Positions 1-8,020 of a stretch of DNA of 35,606 bases are shown here, one piece after another (the first letter of the stretch is position 1; every line of letters starts with the position of its first letter). The stretch spans positions 19,967 through 55,572 of the forward strand of contig JAGWBT010000103.1 in NCBI GenBank assembly GCA_021295755.1. Reading direction: 5' to 3'. Source of the stretch: Candidatus Poribacteria bacterium (GTDB lineage: Bacteria; Poribacteria; WGA-4E; PCPOR2b). The notes beneath the pieces were generated by a model. The model searched no databases and was not told the origin of the DNA. It worked only from the letters and a program-made list of their open reading frames with translations. A program made the position numbers and the translations under genes.

Positions 1-28
1 TGTCCTTGTTGATAGCGCAATTACCGTT

Positions 29-76
29 CCTAAAGGACGAAAGAATACTCGTCCTTTAGGGCGGGGAGTATGTCAA
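29..76 (+). mobile_element. IS200/IS605-type right end (TnpB-associated RNA 3' end)
   Basis: A perfect 12-bp stem (CCTAAAGGACGA at 29-40 with TCGTCCTTTAGG at 49-60, 8-nt loop) is followed by a G-rich stretch and a terminal TATGTCAA ending at 76. IS200/IS605 right ends are known to carry a subterminal hairpin and a TCAA-like cleavage tetranucleotide. In TnpB-encoding members the same DNA specifies the 3' part of the omega RNA, with the flanking host DNA acting as guide. No tnpA or tnpB sequence is visible because the window starts here. The assignment rests on end architecture only. Confidence 0.55.
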
Positions 77-255
77 AGAACCCAATGCTTTAGCTTTGAG
101 AGATAGACTAACTGTATTCCCGATTCCTTTGCGTTGAGATAACGTTTACAGAATCGTGGATTCATGGTTTGGTACGCATCAGTGCGATACAACCAAACCG
201 GAGGTTTCGTAAGGGCTTGCCTTCTCCCTCAAGAGCCGGAGATAGGGACAACCCA

Positions 256-290
256 ACGAAACCAACCCCTTGTATTTACAAGGGTTTCGT
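256..290. repeat. Bulged stem-loop
   Basis: ACGAAA (256-261) and CCCTTGT (267-273) pair with ACAAGGG (278-284) and TTTCGT (285-290), leaving a 5-nt bulge and an ATTT loop. It lies between the two IS200/IS605-like right ends and could be a subterminal hairpin of a non-autonomous element, but no left-end cleavage site was identified. Confidence 0.4.
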
Positions 291-482
291 GGTTAATATG
301 GTTTGTAATCACTAGGGATAAAAACCGGGATTACAATGTTTTCTTGTAAATGTGGGCAGAACACTGTCCATGGCACGCTTCTCAGTCCTAACTTTGCATC
401 GGGAAGGCGCCGTCAAACTACCTTTGAATAGCAAATGTTATTAATAACAAAATCTCACTAACGAACGGATTTGGAAGAACCT

Positions 483-510
483 GAATCCTTTAGGTCTGAG
501 AATATGTCAA
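483..510 (+). mobile_element. Second, degenerate IS200/IS605-like right end
   Basis: CCTTTAGG followed by a G-rich spacer and TATGTCAAAG matches the first right end (53-78) at about 22 of 26 positions. The preceding hairpin is not conserved (only GGATT/AATCC can pair). TCAA ends at 510, directly before the AGGAGG ribosome binding site of the LamG gene, so this transposon end appears to have landed immediately upstream of that gene. This could equally be a decayed copy or a convergent match. Confidence 0.35.
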
Positions 511-524
511 AGGAGGAATCACTG

Positions 525-1316
525 ATGTTTAACTATGTCATTGCAGCACTGTTAGTCATTGTCCTTGTGTTAATACCTATCGTGGGACACACCGCGGCAG
601 ACACTGACGGTTTGGTTATCTACCTGCCAATGGATGAGGGGAACGGAAATGTGGCAGAAGATTTGAGCCCCTTGGGGGTAAACGACGGCAAGTTAATTCA
701 GAGTGCCAAGTTTGTTGCCGACGGAAAACACGGCGGCGCAATTGAACTGGATGGTAAAAGCTTTGTAGACATGCCTTGGCATGACTCCATGGATGTTGGG
801 GCCGACGACTTCTCCACAGAGATTTGGTTCAATTATGACGAACAGGCAAATGCTGGAAGTCTAATATGGGGATTCAATGTCGGTGGTGGCGAACCGCAGT
901 TCTGGATCAGAACGCATCCCCCAAATAATATTACATGTCTCTTCTGGGATGGCGTAGAACCTAACGGTCCCATCGTCGAAACACCAAAAGCGTATAACGA
1001 TGGTCAGTGGCATCATTACGCTTTTGTCCGCAGAGGTGCCACACTCGACATATACGTTGATGGCAGGAAGGTCGGTTCAGGTAAGGGTGACGAAGCTTCT
1101 GTCACCAGAAATCAGGCTTTCGGCATCCATCTCGGACAGCGTGTTGATGGGAACAACCCATACACAGGCCTCCTCGACGAATTCCGCTTCTGGACGCGGC
1201 AGCTGAGTGAGGAGGAGATTAAGGCAAATATGGAGACAGGACAAGACGCATTCTTATCCGTCAATCCTGCCAACAGCCTTACCACAACATGGGGACAAAT
1301 TAAAGCCTCACACTAA
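525..1316 (+). CDS. Secreted LamG/concanavalin A-like domain protein
   Basis: A 263-residue protein. I chose the ATG at 525 because AGGAGG lies at 511-516 with 8-nt spacing; an in-frame TTG at 471 would add 18 residues but has no such site. Residues 1-25 form a signal peptide or signal anchor (hydrophobic run ending in a small-residue site near HTAA). The rest is one jelly-roll LamG domain: LVIYLPMDEG near the start, a DFSTEIWFNYDE strand, the WHHYAFVRRGATLDIYVDG block and LDEFRFWTRQLSEEEI near the end are hallmark LamG_3 segments. Such domains bind sugars or polymers at the cell surface. There is no catalytic module, so the substrate is unknown. A short CCACGG/CCGTGG hairpin follows the stop without a T-run. 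Confidence 0.8.
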   Translation: MFNYVIAALLVIVLVLIPIVGHTAADTDGLVIYLPMDEGNGNVAEDLSPLGVNDGKLIQSAKFVADGKHGGAIELDGKSFVDMPWHDSMDVGADDFSTEIWFNYDEQANAGSLIWGFNVGGGEPQFWIRTHPPNNITCLFWDGVEPNGPIVETPKAYNDGQWHHYAFVRRGATLDIYVDGRKVGSGKGDEASVTRNQAFGIHLGQRVDGNNPYTGLLDEFRFWTRQLSEEEIKANMETGQDAFLSVNPANSLTTTWGQIKASH

Positions 1317-1479
1317 CCACGGGATATATTCCGTGGGTGAAATCAAAGTAGAAATCTGAGAGGGTAATCTTCTTACTATTTCGGTGACAGTCCGTCACTA
1401 CACAAAGGGGATTGCCCTCTTTGTTTATCAGAACAATTCAAAAAGATTTCCCCCAGATCGCTTTGAGGAGGTAATTGAT

Positions 1480-2478
1480 ATGGCAGCCTATCGAGCAGCT
1501 GTTATCGGTTGTGGACGGATTGGGAGCACTATCGACGACGAAGACGATGTGCGCCCCCATTTTTTTTACCCAATGGCGCATGCGCCCGGCTACGTCGAAG
1601 CAAAGGGAGTGGAATTGGTCGCGGGTGTAGACCTGTTACCGGATCAGTTGGAGGATTTTAAACGCCGTTGGGGTGTCAATGCCCTCTACACCGACTACCG
1701 GCAAATGCTTGCCAACGAGAAACCCGACATTGTGAGTGTGACCACCCGGCCTGCGGAACGAGCGGGAGTTGTTATCGGAACGGCAGAAGCAGGTGGGGTA
1801 AAGGCAATCTATGCAACTAAGCCGATTGCTCCGAGTCTCGCCGAAGCCGATGCAATGATCGAGGCGTGTAGGAAGCATGGCGTCCTGCTAGTGATTGCCT
1901 GTCACCAGAACTGGAGTCCCTGGTTTTTGGCCTGCCTCGAAGCCATTCGAGCGGGAGAGATTGGTAAGCTTACATCAATGCTCTGTAGCTACATGCACGG
2001 AGGGCATACACTTTCCCTATTTCGCCTGTTTGCCGGTGCACCCGCCAAGTGGGTCGTTGGACATATCGACAGTGATAACAGGCGGAGCGGCATGATTCTC
2101 TACGAAAATGATGTCCGGGGGTTCATCACCACCGGTGGCTGGCATCAATTCGATTTCATTGGAAGCGACGGTTGGCTCTCTTCCCGCAACGAGCACGCCG
2201 ACTTTGAGATGTGGACCCGCTACCCGGATCGCTCCATAAGTACGCAGACCGGCGAACCTGTTCGCCGGCAGTTTCCAAACCCAAAGCGATTTGTCAGTTC
2301 TCAGCAAGCCGCTATTGAAGCACTCGTCAAAGATCTCGACGAAGGCACAGAGACGCTGTGTCCCGGGGAATACGGGCGTGAAGCCCTTGAAATCGGTATC
2401 GCGATGCGGGAATCACACCTTCGGGGTGGTGAGAAACTTGAACTACCCCTAGCCGATCGAAGCCTAAGCAGTGGGTAG
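1480..2478 (+). CDS. Gfo/Idh/MocA family oxidoreductase (copy 1 of tandem pair)
   Basis: A 332-residue NAD(P)-dependent sugar or polyol dehydrogenase-like protein. Start at ATG 1480, 7 nt after GAGGAGGT (1465-1472); the upstream in-frame start at 1384 has no ribosome binding site. The Rossmann dinucleotide motif GCGRIG is at residues 10-15 (AVIGCGRIGSTIDDE). The family's usual E-K-P triad appears as A-T-K-P (residues 112-115), so the lysine is kept and the glutamate is not. The C-terminal half has the alpha/beta dimer fold (GREALEIGIAMRESH near the end). The next gene is a close paralogue with the same landmarks (FKRRW, VTTRPAERA, LRLFAGAPAKWV-like), so this is a tandem duplication. Substrate unknown; inositol- or glucose-type sugars are family guesses. 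Confidence 0.88.
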   Translation: MAAYRAAVIGCGRIGSTIDDEDDVRPHFFYPMAHAPGYVEAKGVELVAGVDLLPDQLEDFKRRWGVNALYTDYRQMLANEKPDIVSVTTRPAERAGVVIGTAEAGGVKAIYATKPIAPSLAEADAMIEACRKHGVLLVIACHQNWSPWFLACLEAIRAGEIGKLTSMLCSYMHGGHTLSLFRLFAGAPAKWVVGHIDSDNRRSGMILYENDVRGFITTGGWHQFDFIGSDGWLSSRNEHADFEMWTRYPDRSISTQTGEPVRRQFPNPKRFVSSQQAAIEALVKDLDEGTETLCPGEYGREALEIGIAMRESHLRGGEKLELPLADRSLSSG

Positions 2479-2529
2479 TCACATCAAACATAATTGCTAA
2501 CCAATTTAGATCAGGAAGGGGAGAATCAG

Positions 2530-3612
2530 ATGGCTCAACCTATAGGAGAAGCATTTCGAGTTGTCAACGAAAGTGAACCCAAACGTATCTACCGTGCCGC
2601 CGTTGTTGGGTGTGGAAGGATGGGCAGCACCATTGACGATGAAGTAATCGGTAATCCACACTATCCTTGGCCCTTTGCCCACGCACCGGGGATGCTTGAA
2701 GCAAGAAACGTCGATCTGATTGCCGCTGCGGATGTCGACCAATCAAAACTCGATGATTTCAAACGGCGTTGGGAGGTCGAAGCCCTTTACACCGACTATC
2801 GGGAGATGGTCGAAAAAGAGCAACCTGATATTGTGTCCGTGACAACCCGACCCGCGGAACGGGCAGAGGTTACCATCGGCTTGGCAGAGATGGGCGTAAA
2901 AGCAATCTTTGCCACCAAGCCAATGTGTCCTAGCCTTGCTGAAGCGGACGCGATGATTGACGCGTGTCAGAAGCACGACACGATTCTGGCAATTGCCTGT
3001 CACCTCAACTGGTACAACTGGTATACCAACGCACGACAGGCGATAGCGGACGGAGCAATCGGTGAACTGCGATCGATGATCTGTCATAGCACCTCCAGTC
3101 TGTCAAACCTGCACAGCCACACCTTTGCTCTCCTCCGTCTCTTCGCCGGTGCACCCGCCAAGTGGGTTTTTGGTGTGATGGATAGCGACGAAGCAGCAGC
3201 GGCAGATCAGGATCTTTCCGGAACCGGATACATCGTTTACGAGAACGGTGTTCGGACATATATGAACAGCCGAACTGACGCTTCAAGGTTTGGGTGGACG
3301 CTGGAATTTCTCGGTGACAAAGGACGCATCGTCTCGCGCAATGCCCACGCACAGTTTGAACTCTGGAGTACGCATCCGGAAGACGGCAGCCCCATTCAGT
3401 GTCAATTCCCCAATCCTTGGCATCCACGCAGTTCACTGGTGGACGCAATGGAAGGGGTTTGCAAATCTATTGAGATCGGAGAAGAGCGGATCTGTCCGGG
3501 GGAGTTTGGCAGAGAGGCTTTAGAGATTGCCATCGGTATGCGCGAATCCCATCGACGCGGCAATGTGCGAGTAGAACTGCCGCTAGAAGACCGGAGTCTG
3601 CGGATAGGCTGA
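2530..3612 (+). CDS. Gfo/Idh/MocA family oxidoreductase (copy 2 of tandem pair)
   Basis: A 360-residue paralogue of the preceding gene. Start at ATG 2530 after the purine-rich AGGAAGGGGAG (2513-2523); the upstream in-frame start at 2494 has no site. GCGRMG (residues 27-32) binds the nucleotide. FATKP replaces the canonical E-K-P, as in copy 1. It differs by a longer N-terminus (about 20 residues before the Rossmann strand) and a short insertion after the GVMDSD segment. The gap to the upstream stop is 51 nt, so co-transcription is likely. Both copies precede a multi-spanning membrane protein, consistent with a small uptake/oxidation locus, but this is inference. Confidence 0.88.
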   Translation: MAQPIGEAFRVVNESEPKRIYRAAVVGCGRMGSTIDDEVIGNPHYPWPFAHAPGMLEARNVDLIAAADVDQSKLDDFKRRWEVEALYTDYREMVEKEQPDIVSVTTRPAERAEVTIGLAEMGVKAIFATKPMCPSLAEADAMIDACQKHDTILAIACHLNWYNWYTNARQAIADGAIGELRSMICHSTSSLSNLHSHTFALLRLFAGAPAKWVFGVMDSDEAAAADQDLSGTGYIVYENGVRTYMNSRTDASRFGWTLEFLGDKGRIVSRNAHAQFELWSTHPEDGSPIQCQFPNPWHPRSSLVDAMEGVCKSIEIGEERICPGEFGREALEIAIGMRESHRRGNVRVELPLEDRSLRIG

Positions 3613-3752
3613 AGATACAGAAAACAAGGTATAACGACCTAATACTCCGTTGAATTTGAGGATGGAGATCTGCAGTGTTGAGCAAATTGCTGTCGTGCTC
3701 ATCCGACAATCGGGGCTAAATTTTTGTCTGCCTAGCTTCTATGGAAGAAGAC

Positions 3753-5681
3753 ATGGTGACGAAGAAATCATCGGGAAATACGCTACGTGGAATCGCCATT
3801 GGGCTCATCCTGATCCCCTTAAATAGCTATTGGCTTATCCTCTCCAAACAACCCTACCAGTACCAAGCCGTTTCGACAAACATGGCGCTGTTTTTCAACG
3901 TCATTTTGTTCATTTTCATCCTCGCCGCTCTGAATCTACTGCTGAGAAAGTACCTGCCTAAAATTTCCCTCTCCCAAAGTGACCTGATTGTCGTCTACGC
4001 GATGTTGAGTATTGCATCAGCCATAAGTGCAACTGACATGATGCAGACGCTCGCCCCCATCATAGAACACGCCTTCGGATTTGCAACTATTGAGAACGAT
4101 TGGGGGACCCTTTTTCACAAATACATCCCCACTTGGATAACGGTAAGTGACAAGAGGATATTGGAACCCTACTACAAAGGTGATTCCAGTCTGTACACCC
4201 TCCGGTATATTGAGGGATGGTTTGTGCCTGCATTGTCGTGGGTCAGTTTTACAGTTGTCTTGGTTTTCGTGATGCTCTGCATCAATGTAGTCATAAGGAG
4301 GCAGTGGGTTGAGGAAGAAAAACTCAGCTATCCCATAATCCAGTTGCCACTCGAAATGACAAAGGTTGGGGAGGGCTTTTTCACTAACAAGCTGATGTGG
4401 CTTGGATTTGCAGTTGGTGGTGGTATCAGCCTTGTCAACGGACTCAGTTACCTCTATCCCGTAATACCCGACCTCGGTTTCAACCCTTACCGCCACAATA
4501 TTGGTGCCTATCTAACAGAAAAGCCGTGGAATGCCGTCGGCTGGATGCCCGTAGGGCTTGTCCCTTGTATTGCGGGGCTTGCCTTCTTTATGCCTTTGGA
4601 TATGTCCTTTTCCTGCTGGTTTTTCTATCTATTCTGGAAAACCCAGAAAGTTGTTGGAAGCATGATAGGTTTTCGTGGGGTCGCTGGACTGAGTGGCTCC
4701 TTCTATCTCGCACAACTGAACCAGCAGACCTTTGGAGGCGCTATGGGGATAGCCGTAATTGCGCTCTGGTTGAGTCGAAGGCATCTCGTGCGCGTTTTCA
4801 AGACAATCATCGGTAAAACAGGAATTGATGATTCTCATGAACCGATCCGGTACAGATGGGCACTCTGCGGAATCCTCGGTGGGATGGCTTTCATCACCCT
4901 ATTTTGCTACAGAGCTGGGATGTCGGTAGGGGTCATTCTGCTTTTCTTTCTGCTATACCTTGCCTTCTCAATAGCTATCACCCGAATACGCGTGGAATTT
5001 GGGACCCCCATACACGACTTTGCTTATGGCGATCCACCAATCATGATGGTCAATGCGCTTGGCACACGAAGTATTGGTGCCGCTAATTTAACGATACTGT
5101 CCTTTTTCTTTTACTTCAACCGAACCTACCGGCCACATCCAATGCCGCACCAACTTGAATCCTTCAAACTCGCACATGAAGCCAGACTAAATAATAGAAT
5201 TTTACTCTCCGCCATACTCATAGCGATGGTATTCAGTGCGTCTATATTCTTCTGGATCTATCTGCATATCGGATATCAGGAGGGTGGAAGTTCACTGATG
5301 CGTTTTGCTGCAGATGGTTTTCGTCGGCTTGAGCAGTGGCTCACCTTTCCTACAGAAGGTAGGACAAGTGACCTAGCTAGCATGATCACCGGGTTTGTGA
5401 GCGTCATCTTCCTCATGGCAATGCGGATAAGATTTCTGTGGTGGGGGCTTCACCCCGCAGGATACGTTATATCAGCTGGCTATGCAATAAACCCCTTCTG
5501 GTTTTCCATCTTCCTTAGCTGGTTCGCCAAATGGATTATTCTCAAGTACGGCGGATTGAAGGGACACCGCCGAGCGATATATTTTTTCCTCGGTTTAACT
5601 TTAGGAGAATTCACGCTTGCCAGTTTCTGGAGTATATTGGGTGTTATACTTAGCAGACGAATGTACGGATTCATATATTAA
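3753..5681 (+). CDS. Large polytopic membrane protein (DUF6785/DUF6784-like)
   Basis: 642 residues from the ATG at 3753, preferred because GGAAG lies 5 nt upstream; an in-frame ATG at 3741 adds four residues but has no site. I count about 14 or more hydrophobic segments, beginning with GIAIGLILIPLNSYWLI. Landmarks are a hydrophilic stretch after segment 3 (HKYIPTWITVSDKRILEPYYKGD), the charged loop RRQWVEEEKLSYPIIQLP, RIRVEFGTPIHDFAYGDPPI and the C-terminal RIRFLWWGLHPAGYVISAGY. I recognise this as the DUF6785 (N-terminal) plus DUF6784 (C-terminal) family common in Planctomycetes- and Poribacteria-type genomes. The EEEKLSYP loop recalls OPT-type transporters, so a permease role is plausible but unproven. 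It follows the Gfo/Idh/MocA pair on the same strand. Confidence 0.72.
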   Translation: MVTKKSSGNTLRGIAIGLILIPLNSYWLILSKQPYQYQAVSTNMALFFNVILFIFILAALNLLLRKYLPKISLSQSDLIVVYAMLSIASAISATDMMQTLAPIIEHAFGFATIENDWGTLFHKYIPTWITVSDKRILEPYYKGDSSLYTLRYIEGWFVPALSWVSFTVVLVFVMLCINVVIRRQWVEEEKLSYPIIQLPLEMTKVGEGFFTNKLMWLGFAVGGGISLVNGLSYLYPVIPDLGFNPYRHNIGAYLTEKPWNAVGWMPVGLVPCIAGLAFFMPLDMSFSCWFFYLFWKTQKVVGSMIGFRGVAGLSGSFYLAQLNQQTFGGAMGIAVIALWLSRRHLVRVFKTIIGKTGIDDSHEPIRYRWALCGILGGMAFITLFCYRAGMSVGVILLFFLLYLAFSIAITRIRVEFGTPIHDFAYGDPPIMMVNALGTRSIGAANLTILSFFFYFNRTYRPHPMPHQLESFKLAHEARLNNRILLSAILIAMVFSASIFFWIYLHIGYQEGGSSLMRFAADGFRRLEQWLTFPTEGRTSDLASMITGFVSVIFLMAMRIRFLWWGLHPAGYVISAGYAINPFWFSIFLSWFAKWIILKYGGLKGHRRAIYFFLGLTLGEFTLASFWSILGVILSRRMYGFIY

Positions 5682-5929
5682 TCTAACGTAAGTTGCCAGT
5701 TATTGAAAATTCATCAACCGTCTTGTAGGGGCGGGGTTTCCCCGCCCAACGGGTTGGGGAACCCAACCCCTACCGATTTTGGAGAATCGTTCAAATGTAG
5801 GGGCAGGTCTTGTACCTGCCCAAAACGCAGACAGTTCTCCGGCCATAGGGCAACCACAAGTTTCTTAATCCCGATTTCATCGGGGCACACCAAAGTTGAT
5901 TTAATCTGTCAAATGTCAACAGAGATTAG
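5682..5929. repeat. MITE-like hairpin-rich repeat patch
   Basis: The left edge TCTAACGTAAGTTGCCAG (5682-5699) matches the left edge of the element at 20249 at 16 of 18 positions. The right edge AAATGTCAACA (5911-5921) matches 11 bases of that element's right terminus. Inside are nested hairpins of the GTAGGGG type: GTAGGGG (5725-5731) pairs with CCCCTAC (5767-5773) and encloses GGCGGGG/CCCCGCC (5730-5746), and GGGCAGGT pairs with ACCTGCCC (about 5799-5820). No open frame looks real. I infer a non-autonomous element of the same family as 20249-20877. Confidence 0.5.
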
Positions 5930-5947
5930 AAATTTTTGAGAATTTTG

Positions 5948-5956
5948 TGGTATAAT
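5948..5956 (+). promoter_or_regulatory. Extended -10 promoter for the TIM-barrel isomerase gene
   Basis: TGGTATAAT at 5948-5956 is a consensus extended -10 (TGn plus TATAAT). No good -35 lies 17 nt upstream, as is usual for extended -10 promoters. The expected start of transcription is about 5963, giving a roughly 43-nt leader before the ATG at 6007. It sits just downstream of the repeat patch. Confidence 0.5.
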
Positions 5957-6006
5957 TTATCCATCAATATAGCGACGACGACAACGTAAACAGGAGATGA
6001 TAACCG

Positions 6007-6908
6007 ATGACCGACTACCGATTCAAAATTGGAATGTTCCTTCAAATGACAGGCTTACCTTTTGACCAAGAACTTGCCCTCGCGGAGGAACTCGGTGCAA
6101 AGTATGGTTGGTTCACTGACCTAGATTGGGCAATCGGCGGCAAAGTAACCGATGCCAGCGTCGATAGGCTTGGTGAGCGGGCTGCCCGGCACGGAGTCAA
6201 GCTGTTTATGATGGGTGCCGGTGGTGCTTTTGGTCATATCCACTTGGCAGATCTAGAGTTGGAAACGCTGCAGGATCATCCTGAATTTCGCAAAGATTTC
6301 AACCTCCTCACTCAGAGCATGCGAGCTGCAAACCGTCTCGGCGCAGATTCGGTGTTGGCTTACACTTTCGCTTGGCCCGGCGAATATTCAGCCGGCAAGC
6401 CGACATGGCCCATGCGTTGGCTGACGCGGGGAGGTATCATCGCCGACGTTGACATGGAAAAATTGGTCAAAATATTCACGATCGTGGCAGATCAAGCTGA
6501 AAAATACGAAATTGATGTTGTCCTCGCCAACTTGCCGTGGCACTATACTAACACCACCAGCCACTGTCGCGCTCTGGTTGAACGGGTCGGCTCCGAGCGA
6601 ATTAAAATTATGTGGCATCCGTCCGATAATCTGACCGCCGGGGAATTGGATTCGGCGACAGCAGGCTTTATGAATGTGTGCCCTTGCGCGTCAACGATGG
6701 CTTAAAACTTGATTTTGAGTACTGCCCTTTGGGCGAAGGTCATGTCAATTACCTGACAGTACTGCGCAATCTCCGCGACCACCGCTGTGATGTCGTTTTT
6801 GCAGTCGCCACACACTACCTCCCACCGAATGGCTCTGGCGCAGACGCGATGCGAATTAACTTTGCTAATCTCAAGCCGCTTATTGAACAAGTCGAGGCAG
6901 GTGGGTAA
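6007..6908 (+). pseudogene. Sugar phosphate isomerase/epimerase (TIM barrel), frameshifted
   Basis: Two pieces of one xylose-isomerase-like TIM-barrel protein. Frame 1 (6007-6705) covers about 222 genuine residues (KIGMFLQMTGLPFDQELALAEELGAKYGW at the start, then IKIMWHPSDN). The last residues before its stop are out of frame. The C-terminus continues in the -1 frame to 6908 (RVNDGLKLDFEYCPLGEGHVNY, then ending PLIEQVEAG). The switch lies at about 6670-6690. The total of 902 nt is one short of a multiple of three. In related proteins a metal-binding HVKDG-like motif sits at the junction; here it reads RVNDG, so some bases next to it may be missing. AGGAGA about 10 nt before the ATG is the ribosome binding site. 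Decayed gene or assembly error cannot be separated from sequence alone. Confidence 0.75.
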
Positions 6909-6984
6909 AGAAGACACCGTAGGCTATTATAGCGGCAAATTTGTACATTCCGGCTTATCACCAAACTGAAAGGAAACACGCTGT

Positions 6985-7998
6985 ATGAACAATGACGCAG
7001 ATCAACGAAAGATTAATTGGTATAGACCACAGATTGACCGTGAAGTGTTTAAATCTCTTAACCAACGCAGCGACTGGAAAGGAATGCTCCAAACCCTCGG
7101 TCATCTCGGATTGCTCGCGTTGACAGGAACTGGTGCTTTCTATGCCGCAGCGCACCTACCCCTGCCGGTATTACTGTTGATTCTATTCCTCCATGGAACC
7201 ATGTGGGCATTTCTCCTGAACGGGTTTCATGAACTATGCCACAACTCGGTTTTCAAGACAAGATTCCTGAATGTCTTCTTCCTGCGAATCTTCAGTTTTC
7301 TTGGTGCGTATAACCATGTTCGGTTTTGGGCGAGCCACTCCGAGCATCATAAATATACCCTGCACCCTCCGGATGATTATGAAGTCGTGTTCCCGGTAAA
7401 ATTGACATTCACCGGCTTCCTCAAAAGTGCAGTTGTGAACCCATGGGGGTTCTACGCCCGGTGGAAGTCAATTATTCGACTCAGTCTCGGCAAGTTGGAG
7501 GATCACGAAGCAACAGTTATGTTCCCTGAATCAGACATGGATAAACGACAGGAGTTATTCAACTGGGCTCGCACCCAACTCGTGGGTCATGCCCTAATTA
7601 TTGGCATCTCGCTCTACTTCGGTCTCTGGCTAGTGCCCGTCCTTATCACGCTGGCTCCGGCATACGGCGGCTGGCTCCTTTTCCTCTGCAACACCACTCA
7701 GCATGTAGGGCTTACGGACAATGTGCCGGATTTCCGGCTCTGCTGTCGGACAATTACCCTTAATCCGCTGGTTCAGTTCCTATACTGGCACATGAATTTT
7801 CACATAGAACACCATATGTATGCCGCAGTTCCATGCTACAACCTAGGGAAATTGCACAAGCTAATTAAACATGAACTTCCGCATTGTCCGACCGGTCTTT
7901 ATGAAACTTGGAAGGAGATTATTACAATCCTAAAGATACAGGAGACGGATCCGGAATATCAGTACACGCCTGAATTGCCGGCACCGTTAGAGGCTTGA
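6985..7998 (+). CDS. Membrane fatty acid desaturase
   Basis: 337 residues, ATG at 6985 with AAAGGAAA about 8 nt upstream. It is an integral-membrane di-iron desaturase or hydroxylase. The three histidine boxes are complete: HELCHN (82-87), HSEHH (118-122) and HIEHH (273-277), with an extra His in NTTQHVGL (240). Hydrophobic segments lie around 37-80, 95-107 and 199-238, the usual two-hairpin topology. The enzyme would insert a double bond or hydroxyl into an acyl chain or a related lipid using O2 and an electron donor. Length and motifs are normal. Short gaps on both sides suggest co-transcription with the neighbours, although they share no obvious pathway. Confidence 0.88.
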   Translation: MNNDADQRKINWYRPQIDREVFKSLNQRSDWKGMLQTLGHLGLLALTGTGAFYAAAHLPLPVLLLILFLHGTMWAFLLNGFHELCHNSVFKTRFLNVFFLRIFSFLGAYNHVRFWASHSEHHKYTLHPPDDYEVVFPVKLTFTGFLKSAVVNPWGFYARWKSIIRLSLGKLEDHEATVMFPESDMDKRQELFNWARTQLVGHALIIGISLYFGLWLVPVLITLAPAYGGWLLFLCNTTQHVGLTDNVPDFRLCCRTITLNPLVQFLYWHMNFHIEHHMYAAVPCYNLGKLHKLIKHELPHCPTGLYETWKEIITILKIQETDPEYQYTPELPAPLEA

Positions 7999-8020
7999 CC
8001 TAAACTTGAGAGAGGACCTA

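Larger units (their letters stand above)
1..524. other. Gene-free region with transposon-end remnants
   Basis: No convincing protein gene is seen here. The open frame at 164-349 lacks a ribosome binding site and recognisable domains. The region holds a hairpin and end typical of IS200/IS605 right ends (29-76), a second similar end (483-510), and a bulged stem-loop at 256-290 (ACGAAA plus CCCTTGT pairing with ACAAGGG plus TTTCGT around an ATTT loop). I read the region as derived from single-strand-transposing elements whose main body lies to the left of the window. The origin of 80-480 is not clear. Confidence 0.5.

Noticed and set aside
164-349. 61-residue open frame near the left end
   Set aside because: No ribosome binding site, no domain, and it overlaps a stem-loop in transposon-derived DNA.
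1317-1336. Hairpin after the LamG gene as an intrinsic terminator
   Set aside because: The stem is only six base pairs and no T-run follows.
3005-3448. Long antisense open frame over the second Gfo/Idh gene
   Set aside because: It is a shadow of a well-supported coding region, with no ribosome binding site or recognisable domain.
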